Positions 25,934 through 35,052 of a stretch of 64,000 nucleotides of DNA are shown in pieces. The notes under the pieces were generated by a model that saw only the letters and a program-made list of their open reading frames with translations, was not told where the DNA came from and did no database searches. Origin of the DNA: Pseudomonadota bacterium (GTDB lineage Bacteria; Desulfobacterota; Desulfovibrionia; Desulfovibrionales; Desulfovibrionaceae). Position 1 is the first letter of the stretch, and each line of letters starts with the position of its first letter. The translations under genes and the position numbers were made by a program. The stretch spans positions 92,034-156,033 of the forward strand of contig JAHIUW010000032.1 in the NCBI GenBank assembly GCA_018816865.1. Reading direction: 5' to 3'.

Positions 25934-26807
25934 GAGGGAAGTCTCCCTCTCCGGCGCACGCGGCATCCACTCCGCCCTGAAGAATCTGGGGCACGAGGTG
26001 CTGCCCTTCGACCCCACAACGGACCTGGACGAGCTGTTCGCCAAGGCCCGCCAGTGCGATTTTGCGTTCATCAACCTGCATGGTTCCCCCGGCGAGGACG
26101 GACTGCTTCAGGCCATGCTGGAAACAGCGAACTGCCCCTACCAGGGCAGCGGCCCCACGGCATCGTTCCTGGCGCTGAACAAGACGGCTTCCAAGGTGGT
26201 CTTCCGCAACCTGGGCCTGCCCACGCCGGACTGGGAGTTCCTGCCCACCCCCCCGGCGGACGACTGGACCCCGAAGCTCCAGTACCCGCTGTTCGCCAAG
26301 CCCAATTTTGGCGGCTCCAGCCTGGGCATGAGCCTGGTGAAAGGTCCGGACGAGATCGACGCCGCCCTGGAGATCATCTATGACATGGGCGAGGAAGCAT
26401 TGCTGGAGTCCTACATCAAGGGCATTGAGGTCACCTGCGGCGTGCTGGACGACACCGCCCTGCCGCCCATCCTGATCTGCCCAAGGGATGGAGCCATATT
26501 CTTCGACTACACCAGCAAGTACGTGGTCGGAAAATGCGATGAAATCTGCCCCGCGCCCATCCCCGACGCCCTGACCCGCAGCATCCAGGACATCACCTTG
26601 CGTGCGCATCGTGGCCTGAAGCTGTCCGGCTACAGCCGCGCAGACTTCATCGTGGTGGGTAACGACCCCTATCTGCTGGAGATCAACACCCTGCCGGGCA
26701 TGACCCCCACCAGCCTGATCCCCCAGGAAGCCGCCGAGGCGGGCTACAACTTCGATGAACTCATCGCCAAGCTCATTGAGCTGGGCATGAGCCGGAGCAG
26801 GGCATGA
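25896..26807 (+). CDS. ddl: D-alanine-D-alanine ligase
   Basis: This is a 303-residue ATP-grasp enzyme that makes D-Ala-D-Ala for peptidoglycan. Recognisable parts are GGWSTEREVSLSGA near the N-terminus, NLHGSPGEDGLLQAML, the ATP-grasp core (FAKPNFGGSSLGMS) and the C-terminal metal site LEINTLPGMTPTSLIPQEA. It is a short form. It overlaps the HD gene upstream, and its stop overlaps the waaA start. Confidence 0.94.
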   Translation: MRILLIAGGWSTEREVSLSGARGIHSALKNLGHEVLPFDPTTDLDELFAKARQCDFAFINLHGSPGEDGLLQAMLETANCPYQGSGPTASFLALNKTASKVVFRNLGLPTPDWEFLPTPPADDWTPKLQYPLFAKPNFGGSSLGMSLVKGPDEIDAALEIIYDMGEEALLESYIKGIEVTCGVLDDTALPPILICPRDGAIFFDYTSKYVVGKCDEICPAPIPDALTRSIQDITLRAHRGLKLSGYSRADFIVVGNDPYLLEINTLPGMTPTSLIPQEAAEAGYNFDELIAKLIELGMSRSRA

Positions 26808-28108
26808 GCCATCATTTTTCCGCCATGACCAGGGCCCTGCTGGGCGTCTACAACCTGCTCTGGCTCCCGGCCCTGCCCGTGCTCTACGCCGCCCCACGCC
26901 TGCGCGAGGGATTTTCCAAACGCATGTTGTGCCAAGGCCCGGACGGCTTCGTGGACATCTGGATCCAGGCCGCCAGTGCGGGCGAGGCCTATCTGGCCAA
27001 TGAACTGCTCCTGAACCTGCCCAAGGACAGCAATTTGACGGTGCTGATCACCACCATGACCCGCCAGGGTCTGGGCATCCTTGAGCAAACGGCCTGGGAC
27101 CTGCCGCAGACACACCCGCAGCTCACACTGCACACCAGCTATTTCCCCTTCGATGCCCCCTCGTTGATGCGCAAGGCCATGGAACGCTTCTCGCCCAAAT
27201 GCATGGTCCTGCTGGAGACGGAGATCTGGCCCGGCCTGCTGGCCGCATGCAAGGAATTCGACGTGCCGGTGGCTATCGTCAACGCGCGCATGAACACCAG
27301 CAGCCTGGGCGGCTACCTCAGCGCACGCGGATTACTCCGTCAACTGGCACCGGACAGGATTCTGGCCATCTCCGAAGAGGCAGCACGGCGCTACGCCCTG
27401 GTCTTCGGGGCCGAGCGCGTGGACACCATGCCCAACATCAAATTCGACCGCTTCCCCAGCGCTCCCGAGCCCACGCCCGAGAACAGCCCCGTACGCGCCA
27501 TCCTGGGTCCCAAGCCCGAGTGCGCCCTGTTCGCTTCGGTGCGCCACGAGGAGGAGTCCGACGTCCTCAAGGCCCTGCAACTGCTGCACGAGGCCCGGCC
27601 CAAGACCACCCTGGCGCTGTTTCCACGCCACATGCACAGGCTCGACTTTTGGCGCGAAGCCCTGTACAAATCCGGGTTGCGCCCTGTCTTGCGTTCAGAG
27701 CTGAACAGCCCACCACCCGAGGGCAGCATCATTCTCTGGGACGCCTTCGGCGAGCTGGGCAGCGCGTACGAGTTCTGCCGGGCCGCGTTTGTGGGCGGCA
27801 GCCTGCGCCCCCTGGGCGGACAGAACTTCTTGGAACCCCTGTCCCATGGCGTCGTGCCGTGCATCGGGCCCCACTGGTCCAATTTTTCGTGGATCGGGCA
27901 GGGCATCGTGGACCAGGGGCTGGTGCACGTCGTCCACAGCCCCGGGGAACTGGCCACGCAAATGGCCAAAACCCTGGCCCGCCCGCGCAAGCGGGAGGCC
28001 GTGCGCGGCAAGGTGAACGCCTATGTGGACAGCCACAGGGGCGGCACGGCCAAGGCCCTGAAACTCATCCTAAGCTTGTCGGAACGGACTTCTTCCACAA
28101 ACGAGTAA
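26804..28108 (+). CDS. waaA: 3-deoxy-D-manno-octulosonic acid (Kdo) transferase WaaA
   Basis: The 434-residue GT30 enzyme adds Kdo to lipid A. It has a membrane-proximal N-terminal helix, WIQAASAGEAYLANELL, the segment LLETEIWPGLL, and the C-terminal nucleotide-sugar binding region (FVGGSLRPLGGQNFLEPLSHG). It starts within the ddl stop (ATGA) and is followed three bases on by kdsB, which makes its donor substrate. Confidence 0.94.
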   Translation: MSHHFSAMTRALLGVYNLLWLPALPVLYAAPRLREGFSKRMLCQGPDGFVDIWIQAASAGEAYLANELLLNLPKDSNLTVLITTMTRQGLGILEQTAWDLPQTHPQLTLHTSYFPFDAPSLMRKAMERFSPKCMVLLETEIWPGLLAACKEFDVPVAIVNARMNTSSLGGYLSARGLLRQLAPDRILAISEEAARRYALVFGAERVDTMPNIKFDRFPSAPEPTPENSPVRAILGPKPECALFASVRHEEESDVLKALQLLHEARPKTTLALFPRHMHRLDFWREALYKSGLRPVLRSELNSPPPEGSIILWDAFGELGSAYEFCRAAFVGGSLRPLGGQNFLEPLSHGVVPCIGPHWSNFSWIGQGIVDQGLVHVVHSPGELATQMAKTLARPRKREAVRGKVNAYVDSHRGGTAKALKLILSLSERTSSTNE

Positions 28109-28111
28109 GCC

Positions 28112-28858
28112 ATGCCAATCCTCCCGCCCTGCACAGGCATCATCCCCGCGCGCTATGAATCGTCGCGGTTTCCGGGCAAACCCCTGGCCGACATCCTGGG
28201 ACGACCCATGTTTTGGCATGTGTACCAGCGCGCCATCCAGTGCCCCCTGCTGGGCAAGGTGGCCCTGGCCACGGATGACAACCGCATCTACTCCGAGGCC
28301 TGCAAGTACAACATTCCCGTGATCATGACCGACAAACACCACGCCAGCGGCACGGATCGCGTGCTGGAAGCCGCGCAGATCCTGAACGTGCCCGAGGACG
28401 GCGTGGTGGTGAACATCCAAGGCGACGAGCCATTGCTGGCCCCGGCCATGCTGACCGAATTGCTGGAGCCCTTTGCGGACGAATCCATCAAGGTCACCAC
28501 CCTGGCCACGAGGATCAGCCGTGAACAGGCCCTGAGCACGGATCAGGTCAAGGTCCTCTGGACCAAGGGCGGTTCGGCCCTCTATTTTTCGCGTGCGCTG
28601 GTCCCCTATCCCCGCGACATGGAAACCGGCGGCGTATTCTGGGGGCACATCGGGCTCTACGCCTTTCGCATGCGCACCCTAAAGCGGTTTGTGAGCCTCG
28701 GCCCCAGCGACCTGGAACGCCAGGAAAAGCTGGAACAGCTGCGGCTCCTGGAAAATGATATTCCCATCTATATCGTGCCTACGTCCCATAAGACATGCGG
28801 CGTAGACCGGCCCGAAGACATCGACAGAGTCATTAAGAGACTTTCGGAGACCAGCTGA
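28112..28858 (+). CDS. kdsB: CMP-Kdo synthetase KdsB
   Basis: KdsB (248 residues) activates Kdo with CTP. The N-terminal nucleotide-binding segment [19 protein letters not shown] and later [11 protein letters not shown] and HIGLYAFR are typical. Its position directly after waaA fits the pathway. The stop overlaps the carA start by one base. Confidence 0.95.
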   Translation: MPILPPCTGIIPARYESSRFPGKPLADILGRPMFWHVYQRAIQCPLLGKVALATDDNRIYSEACKYNIPVIMTDKHHASGTDRVLEAAQILNVPEDGVVVNIQGDEPLLAPAMLTELLEPFADESIKVTTLATRISREQALSTDQVKVLWTKGGSALYFSRALVPYPRDMETGGVFWGHIGLYAFRMRTLKRFVSLGPSDLERQEKLEQLRLLENDIPIYIVPTSHKTCGVDRPEDIDRVIKRLSETS

Positions 28859-29985
28859 TGAAAGCGTATCTGGCACTTGAGGACGGCACATGGTTCAAGG
28901 GCATCTCCTTCACCGGCGAAGGCAACGCCCAAGGCGAGGCCATCTTCAACACCGGCATGAGCGGCTACCAGGAAGTGCTCACCGACCCCTCCTACGCGGG
29001 GCAGATGGTGTGCATGACCTACCCGCTGATCGGCAACTACGGGGTGAACCTGGAGGACGTCGAATCCTCCCGCGTGTGGGTGGAGGCGTTCATCGTCAAG
29101 GAATGCACCAAGGAGCCCAGCAACTGGCGCTCGGTGATGTCCCTGCCCGAGTACCTCGTCAGGAACCGAGTCATGGGCATCGAGGGCATCGACACGCGCG
29201 CCCTGACCCGGCACCTGCGCATCCACGGCGCCCAGCGCGCAGTCATCAGCACCGACGACGTCAGCCCCGAGGAACTGGTGAAGCGCGCCCAGGCCATCCC
29301 CACCATGGAAGGACTGGACCTAGCCTCGCGCGTGACGGCCAAGCAGCCCTATATCTGGGCCGAAAACCAGCCTCAAACCGTTGAGCTCAAAGACGGCAGA
29401 CACCAGTGGACCGGCAAAGGTCCCAAGGTGGTGGTCTACGATTTCGGCATCAAGTGGAACATCATCCGTCTGCTGGTCCAGCAGGGTTGCGACCTACTGA
29501 TGGTCCCCGCCGGGACCACGGCCGAAGAGGTCAACCGCCTGGAGCCCGACGCGGTGTTCCTGTCCAATGGCCCCGGCGACCCGGCAGCCATCAAGGGCGT
29601 CGCCGCAACCGTGGCGGAACTGGCCGACCGCTATCCCACGGCGGGCATTTGCCTGGGTCACCAGATTCTGGGCCTGGCCCTGGGCGGCAAGACCTTCAAG
29701 CTGCCCTTCGGCCACCATGGCCTGAACCATCCGGTCAAGGACCTGACCACAGGGCGCATCGAAGTCTCTTCCCAGAACCACGGCTTCTGCGTGGACATCG
29801 AGAGCCTGAAGAACGTGGAGATCACCCACGTCAACCTGAACGACCAGACCTTGGAAGGTTTCCACCATACCAAGAAGCCCATCCTGGCCATTCAGCATCA
29901 CCCCGAGGCCAGCCCAGGACCACATGACAGCCAGTATTTCTTCAAGAGATTCAGGGAGATGGTGCGCGATCATTCAGGGGCCTAG
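28858..29985 (+). CDS. carA: Carbamoyl-phosphate synthase small subunit
   Basis: CarA (375 residues) releases ammonia from glutamine for carbamoyl phosphate, a precursor of arginine and pyrimidines. The N-terminal domain ([12 protein letters not shown]) is followed by the class I glutaminase domain with NGPGDP, the nucleophile Cys in [15 protein letters not shown] and the His/Glu pair in [13 protein letters not shown]. The large subunit carB is not in the window. Confidence 0.95.
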   Translation: MKAYLALEDGTWFKGISFTGEGNAQGEAIFNTGMSGYQEVLTDPSYAGQMVCMTYPLIGNYGVNLEDVESSRVWVEAFIVKECTKEPSNWRSVMSLPEYLVRNRVMGIEGIDTRALTRHLRIHGAQRAVISTDDVSPEELVKRAQAIPTMEGLDLASRVTAKQPYIWAENQPQTVELKDGRHQWTGKGPKVVVYDFGIKWNIIRLLVQQGCDLLMVPAGTTAEEVNRLEPDAVFLSNGPGDPAAIKGVAATVAELADRYPTAGICLGHQILGLALGGKTFKLPFGHHGLNHPVKDLTTGRIEVSSQNHGFCVDIESLKNVEITHVNLNDQTLEGFHHTKKPILAIQHHPEASPGPHDSQYFFKRFREMVRDHSGA

Positions 29986-30048
29986 ACTTTGATCGGCATT
30001 CGTTGAATACTGCCGAAAATCCAGGAAGCTCAAGCCAGGGGAAGGTGC

Positions 30049-30894
30049 ATGTCCAGCGAGCTCATCAAGGCACGTTCAAAGATTTCAAGTATCAAGACGT
30101 ATCTGAGGCAGGAGAAGCTGCTTCCAGCCATCGTCTCGCTGCACGATTCCGTGGGCATCATGTGCCGCACACCACTGCTCAAGCACGAGCAGGAGGAATT
30201 TGAACGCAGCCTGGACATGGCCCTGGACATCCTGAACCACGACGATGGGTTCCGCAAGATCTGCCCCATGGTCCTGGAGTACAAGAAGGGCGGCGAGAAG
30301 GAACTTCTCTCGGCCCTCAAGGAACTGCTGGAAGATCTGCAAGGCTCGGCGGTTTCCGAAGCCCAAGCCCTGCTGCAGGCCATCGACGACTCCAAGCGGA
30401 CCCAACTCGAACGTGGCATGCACCTCCTGGAAAAGGGCAAATTCAAGGACGCCAAGTTCACCTTCGACAAGCTGCTGCTCCAGTTCCCCGACGACACCGA
30501 ACTGAAGTACGAGATTGCCGAACTCTACGTCAAATACGACCGCAACCAGGACGCCCTGAAATACCTCACGGCGGCCCTCAAGGACTTCCCGGAATCCGCC
30601 CACCTCTTCAACAGGGTGGCCATGGTCCTGCGCAAGCTCGAGGAATTCGAGATGAGCGAGAAGTACTACACCAAGGCCGTCAAGCTTTCCCAGGAAGACC
30701 CGGGCCTGTACTTCAACTTCGGACGGCTCTACATCGACTGGAAGCGCTGGGAAAAGGTCGATGAAATGGCCACCAGGGCCATCGAGCTGAATGATGGCTT
30801 CACCGAAGCCCACAAGATGCGCAACTTCGCCAACAAGCAGCTGAAGAAGCAGGAAATGGACAAGAAAAAGTCCGGCCAGCCCATCAAGATTTAG
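30049..30894 (+). CDS. TPR-repeat protein
   Basis: The 281-residue soluble protein is almost entirely helical. The C-terminal half has about four tetratricopeptide repeats (LEKGKFKDAKFTFDKLLLQFP, YDRNQDALKYLTAALKDFP and two more); the N-terminal half is helical without clear repeats. It is a scaffold or adaptor protein with an unknown partner. GGGGAAGG precedes the ATG. Confidence 0.85.
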   Translation: MSSELIKARSKISSIKTYLRQEKLLPAIVSLHDSVGIMCRTPLLKHEQEEFERSLDMALDILNHDDGFRKICPMVLEYKKGGEKELLSALKELLEDLQGSAVSEAQALLQAIDDSKRTQLERGMHLLEKGKFKDAKFTFDKLLLQFPDDTELKYEIAELYVKYDRNQDALKYLTAALKDFPESAHLFNRVAMVLRKLEEFEMSEKYYTKAVKLSQEDPGLYFNFGRLYIDWKRWEKVDEMATRAIELNDGFTEAHKMRNFANKQLKKQEMDKKKSGQPIKI

Positions 30895-30927
30895 CGCCTT
30901 GCGCCCTGTGCGCCCCGGAGCCCGGCC

Positions 30928-32340
30928 ATGACACACGCTTACGACGTGCTCATCCTCGGCGCGGGGCTGGCAGGGCTCCGAGCGGCCTGGGCCGCCCTGG
31001 AGGAACACCCCTCCGGGCGCGTGCTGGTGGTCGCCCCTTCCGATATCCCCTCGGGTTCCTCCTTCACCAACCCCAACGCCCGGCTGGGCATGCAGGCCCC
31101 CCGCAGCGACGACGAACGCGAACGCTTCGCCCAGCGGGCCGGCGAACTTGCGGCTCCCGGCTTCATCCTCCCCGAACTGACAGAACTGCTGGCCGCCGAG
31201 GCCCTGGCGCGCCTGGAAGACCTGAGCGTCCTGGGCGTGACCATCCAGGCCGACGGCGATGGAAACAGACGGCTGCACCCGGGTTGCTTCGCCCAAGACC
31301 TGCGCTGCGCCGCGCAAATCACGGACCTCCCCCGGACCTACCGCCTGCTGCGCGGCAGGATCGAAGCCCTGGGGGGCGAGTTCCTGGCAGGCCACCTCGC
31401 CCTGTCGATCCTGTGCACCCAAGATAATGAGGCCTGCGGGGCCCTCCTCGCCCCGATCCGGGGAGGACCGCTCGTCCCCATCGGTTCCAAGACCGTCATC
31501 GCCGCCCTGGGAGGCCCTGCAACGCTGTTCACGCATCATCTTTGCGAACCCGGCGCACCGGGTATCGCCTATGGCCTGCTGGCCGAAACCGGGGCCAGAC
31601 TTACCAACGAAGGGTTCGTTCAATTCCTGTGGAGCCGTCTGGGCAGCAAGGAATTCGTGCGCCTCGCGCGCCTGGCGGAGAAGGGCGCGGCCATCATCGA
31701 CCAGAACCAGACCCGCGTCCCCCTGCCCCGCAAACTCAAGGACCTGGCCGCTGAGCGCGCCACCCACTGCCCCATCTCCTGGGGCCGGGATGACACCACC
31801 CTGGACCTCTTCACCCTGGACCATGCCGACTCCGAAGGAATCGTAACGCTGGAACTGCCGGGGGAACAACCTTTCAGGGCCACCCCCATGGCCCACTGCG
31901 GCAACGGTGGCGCGATCATCGACCGACACGGAGCCACCTCCGTGCCCGGCCTGTTCGCCGCCGGGGAATGCGCCACCGGCATGCACGGGGCCAACCGCAT
32001 CGGCGGGGCCATGGTCGCCGCCACCCAGGTCTTCGGGGCCCGTGCCGGAAGAGAAGCCATGCGCCAAGCCCGGATTCGGGAGCGACCACCCGGAATATTA
32101 TTCACTGATTTAATGAAAACACCATTTCAGACCCTCTGCACTGCCAACCAGTCTGACCTTGAACAACGGCCCTTGCTGACGTCAAACAGCATTTCCGCCA
32201 TGCTTCGATATAAGACGCAACATACTACAATAAAAATAGAAAATATTTTTTCAGCTGACGCGAAATCATCGCCTTCAGTCCTCCGGATGAGCACTTTGTC
32301 CGCGTTGACAGTGGCGCGAAGTTTGCATAAGATTACTTGA
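30928..32340 (+). CDS. SdhA/NadB-family FAD-dependent oxidoreductase with odd C-terminal tail
   Basis: The protein begins with a GxGxxG FAD loop (ILGAGLAGLRAAW) and ends its core with LFAAGECATGMHGANRIGGAM, typical of fumarate reductase/L-aspartate oxidase flavoproteins. The helical C-terminal domain of those enzymes is missing. From about residue 388 (about 32090) the frame continues for some 83 residues of low-complexity, AT-richer sequence into the promoter of the next gene, with no stop until 32338-32340. The tail is probably not native enzyme, so this may be a truncated or stop-lost gene. The substrate is unknown. Confidence 0.75.
   Translation: MTHAYDVLILGAGLAGLRAAWAALEEHPSGRVLVVAPSDIPSGSSFTNPNARLGMQAPRSDDERERFAQRAGELAAPGFILPELTELLAAEALARLEDLSVLGVTIQADGDGNRRLHPGCFAQDLRCAAQITDLPRTYRLLRGRIEALGGEFLAGHLALSILCTQDNEACGALLAPIRGGPLVPIGSKTVIAALGGPATLFTHHLCEPGAPGIAYGLLAETGARLTNEGFVQFLWSRLGSKEFVRLARLAEKGAAIIDQNQTRVPLPRKLKDLAAERATHCPISWGRDDTTLDLFTLDHADSEGIVTLELPGEQPFRATPMAHCGNGGAIIDRHGATSVPGLFAAGECATGMHGANRIGGAMVAATQVFGARAGREAMRQARIRERPPGILFTDLMKTPFQTLCTANQSDLEQRPLLTSNSISAMLRYKTQHTTIKIENIFSADAKSSPSVLRMSTLSALTVARSLHKIT
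32305..32333 (+). promoter_or_regulatory. Predicted sigma-70 promoter for the winged-helix/NeuB operon
   Basis: TTGACA (32305-32310), a 17-bp spacer and TAAGAT (32328-32333) lie about 40 bases before the start at 32370. The promoter is inside the tail of the preceding flavoprotein frame, which supports that tail not being ordinary coding sequence. Confidence 0.6.
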
Positions 32341-32369
32341 CGACTGAACGATCTTCCGGAGTTGAAATA

Positions 32370-32984
32370 ATGTTGCAGCACCAAGGCCATTTCCTGAGGC
32401 CCAGCACGGACCACCGCACCCTCTCCCTGCTGGAGACCCTTGCCGAGGACAGCGCCTTGTCCCAGTCCGCCTTGGGCGAGCGCACGGGGCTTTCCGGTGC
32501 CATGGTCAACAAGTACCTGCGGGAATTGCAACACCAGGGGCTTATCGAGAAGCTCCCGCTCAACGCCAAAAGCTACGAATACGTCCTGACCAGGACCGGA
32601 CACCGCCAGCGCAGGGAACTGCTGGGTGAATACTGCGCTGAAATCGTGCGCAGCTACACGGCCCTGAAAACCCTGGTCCACAGCAAGCTCAGCAGGCTGG
32701 AGCAGACCGGCAAGCGGCGGCTGGTTCTGTGGGGGGCTTCCGAAACCTGCGAAGTGGCGCTGTCCGCCATCCGGGAAACCAGCCTGACCGTCCTGGCCCT
32801 GGTGGACAGCAACCCCGCCAAACACGGGACGCTCCTGGCCGGGCACGCCATCCTGCCGCCGGAAATCCTGCCCAGCATGGGTTGTGACGCCGTGATCATC
32901 ACCTCTTTTGGAAAGAGCGGCGACATCCACGCCCAGCTCAAACCCCTGGCCGAGGCCCATGACTTGGAGGTCGTGCGTTTATGA
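32370..32984 (+). CDS. Winged-helix regulator with C-terminal Rossmann-like sensor domain
   Basis: This is a 204-residue protein from ATG 32370, chosen for CGGAG upstream. The N-terminal half is a MarR/ArsR-like winged helix (LSQSALGERTGLSGAMVNKYLRELQHQGLIEKL). The C-terminal half (RRLVLWGASETCEVALSAI, VLALVDSNPAKHGTLLAGH, CDAVIITSFG) resembles the Rossmann/CoA-binding fold used to sense small molecules. It starts the NeuB and glycosyltransferase operon and probably controls it. Confidence 0.8.
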   Translation: MLQHQGHFLRPSTDHRTLSLLETLAEDSALSQSALGERTGLSGAMVNKYLRELQHQGLIEKLPLNAKSYEYVLTRTGHRQRRELLGEYCAEIVRSYTALKTLVHSKLSRLEQTGKRRLVLWGASETCEVALSAIRETSLTVLALVDSNPAKHGTLLAGHAILPPEILPSMGCDAVIITSFGKSGDIHAQLKPLAEAHDLEVVRL

Positions 32985-34075
32985 AGACCCTACCGATCAT
33001 CAAGCTGCAAAACGGACGGACCATCGGCTCCGGGCAACCCTGTTTCCTGGTGGCTGAAATCGGCAACAACCACCAGGGCAACGAGGACACGGCGCGGGAG
33101 ATGATCGACAAGGCCGCCCAGAGCGGGGCCGACGCCGTCAAGTTCCAGAAACGCGACACCTGCGCCCTGCTGACACGGGAAGGCCGCGAAAAGCCCTATC
33201 CGGGACCCAACAGCTTCGGCCCCACCTACGGCGAACACCGTGACGCCCTGGAACTGCCCCTGGAGTCCATGGGCCGCCTGAAAGACCATGCCCAAACCCT
33301 GGGCCTGACATTCTTCGCTTCGCCCTGGGATCTGCCCAGCCTCGACGGCCTGGCCCGATTGGACCTGGAGCTGATCAAGATCGCCTCGGCGGACCTGACA
33401 ACCCTGCCGCTCATCCGCCGCGCCAGCGAACTGCACATCCCCCTGATCCTGTCCACGGGCATGAGCACGTTCAATGAAATCGCCCAGACCGTCACCGAAA
33501 TCCGGCGGCATCATTCCCAGCTGGTGCTGCTGCACTGCAACAGTTCCTATCCCTGTCCTCCCGAGGAAGTGGCCCTGCTCGTCATGCGCAAGCTCGAACA
33601 ACAGTTCGGCCTGCCCGTGGGCTATTCCGGACACGAGACGGGCATCGCCCCGTCCATCGCCGCCGTGGCTCTGGGGGCCTGCGTGGTGGAACGCCATTTC
33701 ACCCTGGACAGAAACCTGCCCGGTACGGACCACGCCGCGTCACTGGACCCCGAAGGTTTCACCCGGATGGTGACCATGATCCGCGAAACCGAGGCCGCCC
33801 TTGCCGTGCCCGAAAAATGTGTCACCCCCGTAGAGGCGGCCTGCGCCATCAAACTGCGCAAGAGCATCGTGGCCGCCCGGGACCTGCCCCGGGGCATCCT
33901 GCTCCAGCCCGGGGACCTGACGGTGAAAAGTCCGGGGGACGGCCTCTCCCCGCTGCACTGGGACTGCGTGGTGGGCAGCGTCACCGCCCGCCCGCTGCTC
34001 GAAGACCAGAGGCTCACTTGGGATGACCTCGCCACCGTGGCCGCATCCAAGGTGGCCGCGGGAGAATCGGCATGA
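32981..34075 (+). CDS. neuB: NeuB-type sialic acid/legionaminic acid synthase
   Basis: The 364-residue protein has an N-terminal NeuB TIM barrel (FLVAEIGNNHQGNEDTAREMI, ADAVKFQKRD, then PVGYSGHETG) and a C-terminal SAF domain (KLRKSIVAARDLPRGILLQPGDL). Enzymes of this type condense phosphoenolpyruvate with a hexosamine to make nonulosonic acids. The exact product (Neu5Ac, legionaminate or pseudaminate) cannot be decided. GGAGG precedes the ATG, which overlaps the upstream stop. Likely use is surface glycan or flagellin glycosylation. Confidence 0.85.
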   Translation: MKTLPIIKLQNGRTIGSGQPCFLVAEIGNNHQGNEDTAREMIDKAAQSGADAVKFQKRDTCALLTREGREKPYPGPNSFGPTYGEHRDALELPLESMGRLKDHAQTLGLTFFASPWDLPSLDGLARLDLELIKIASADLTTLPLIRRASELHIPLILSTGMSTFNEIAQTVTEIRRHHSQLVLLHCNSSYPCPPEEVALLVMRKLEQQFGLPVGYSGHETGIAPSIAAVALGACVVERHFTLDRNLPGTDHAASLDPEGFTRMVTMIRETEAALAVPEKCVTPVEAACAIKLRKSIVAARDLPRGILLQPGDLTVKSPGDGLSPLHWDCVVGSVTARPLLEDQRLTWDDLATVAASKVAAGESA

Positions 34076-35025
34076 ACATCCTGATGATCGCCGTCAATGA
34101 CCCCGCCGGGACCGCCATCGGCTTTGCCGATGCCCTCAACCGCCGGACCGGGCATTTCTGCCGCGTGGTCACCCTGGAGACCCGCTACAACCACAGCTGG
34201 CGCAAAGACCTGCACGTCCCCAACCTGGACGAGGACGGGCTGGGTGAACTGGAGCAGGCCCTGCGGTCCGCCGATGTCTTCCATTTCCACATGACGGCGG
34301 ATGAGGACCTGCGCCTGGGACCGTTCCTGCCCCGGGACTACATGCACGGCAAGGCCTTGGTGCATCACCACCACGGTCACCCGGACTTCCGGGACAACCC
34401 CGGAAAATACAGTCACAAATACCGTGAACTGAATCGCCACAACCTGCTGGTGAGCACCCCCGACCTGCTACACATCCTGCCCGAGGCTCACTGGCAGCCC
34501 AATTGCGTCAACGAACAGGACCCCGCCTACCAGCCCCTGACCAACAAGCCCCAGGCCCCGCTACGCATCGCCCACTCGCCCACCCGCTGGGATCTGAAAA
34601 ACACCGACGATCTGCTCGGTGTGATGCGCGCCCTGTCCGCCGACGGCCATGCCCTGGAACTGGACCTCATCGACGACGCGCCCCACGGCGATTGCCTGGA
34701 ACGCAAACGGCGCTCACACATCGCTTTCGACCATATGCAGGGCTACTACGGCATGAGCAGCCTGGAATCTCTGGCTCAGGGCGTGCCCACCGTGGCGGGC
34801 CTGTCGGGCTGGTGCATGGACAGGATGCGGGAGTTCACGGGCAGCATTGAACTACCCTGGCTGGTGGCCCGCGATGCCGAAGAGCTCAAGGAAACCTTGA
34901 CCCACCTGGCCTATGACACAGATGCGCGCCACGAGGCCGGAGCCCGGAGTCGGGACTTCATGGAACGGCACTGGAGCGAGGAACGAGTCATTGGACGACT
35001 GATGGGATTCTACGAAACGCTTTGA
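34072..35025 (+). CDS. Glycosyltransferase (GT4-like, GT-B fold)
   Basis: The 317-residue protein has a C-terminal region like GT4 enzymes (YYGMSSLESLAQGVPTVAGL) and an N-terminal Rossmann-like half (MNILMIAVNDPAGTAIGFADAL, then KALVHHHHGHPDFRDNP). It overlaps the neuB stop by four bases and so is translationally coupled. It probably transfers a sugar in the same surface-glycan pathway. Confidence 0.75.
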   Translation: MNILMIAVNDPAGTAIGFADALNRRTGHFCRVVTLETRYNHSWRKDLHVPNLDEDGLGELEQALRSADVFHFHMTADEDLRLGPFLPRDYMHGKALVHHHHGHPDFRDNPGKYSHKYRELNRHNLLVSTPDLLHILPEAHWQPNCVNEQDPAYQPLTNKPQAPLRIAHSPTRWDLKNTDDLLGVMRALSADGHALELDLIDDAPHGDCLERKRRSHIAFDHMQGYYGMSSLESLAQGVPTVAGLSGWCMDRMREFTGSIELPWLVARDAEELKETLTHLAYDTDARHEAGARSRDFMERHWSEERVIGRLMGFYETL

Positions 35026-35052
35026 GCGACGCAGTGGACACTGCGAACGGAC

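Noticed and set aside
32110..32340. Separate small gene in the flavoprotein tail
   Set aside because: The region contains a promoter and AT-rich non-coding features; no frame other than the flavoprotein read-through is open with a start and ribosome site.
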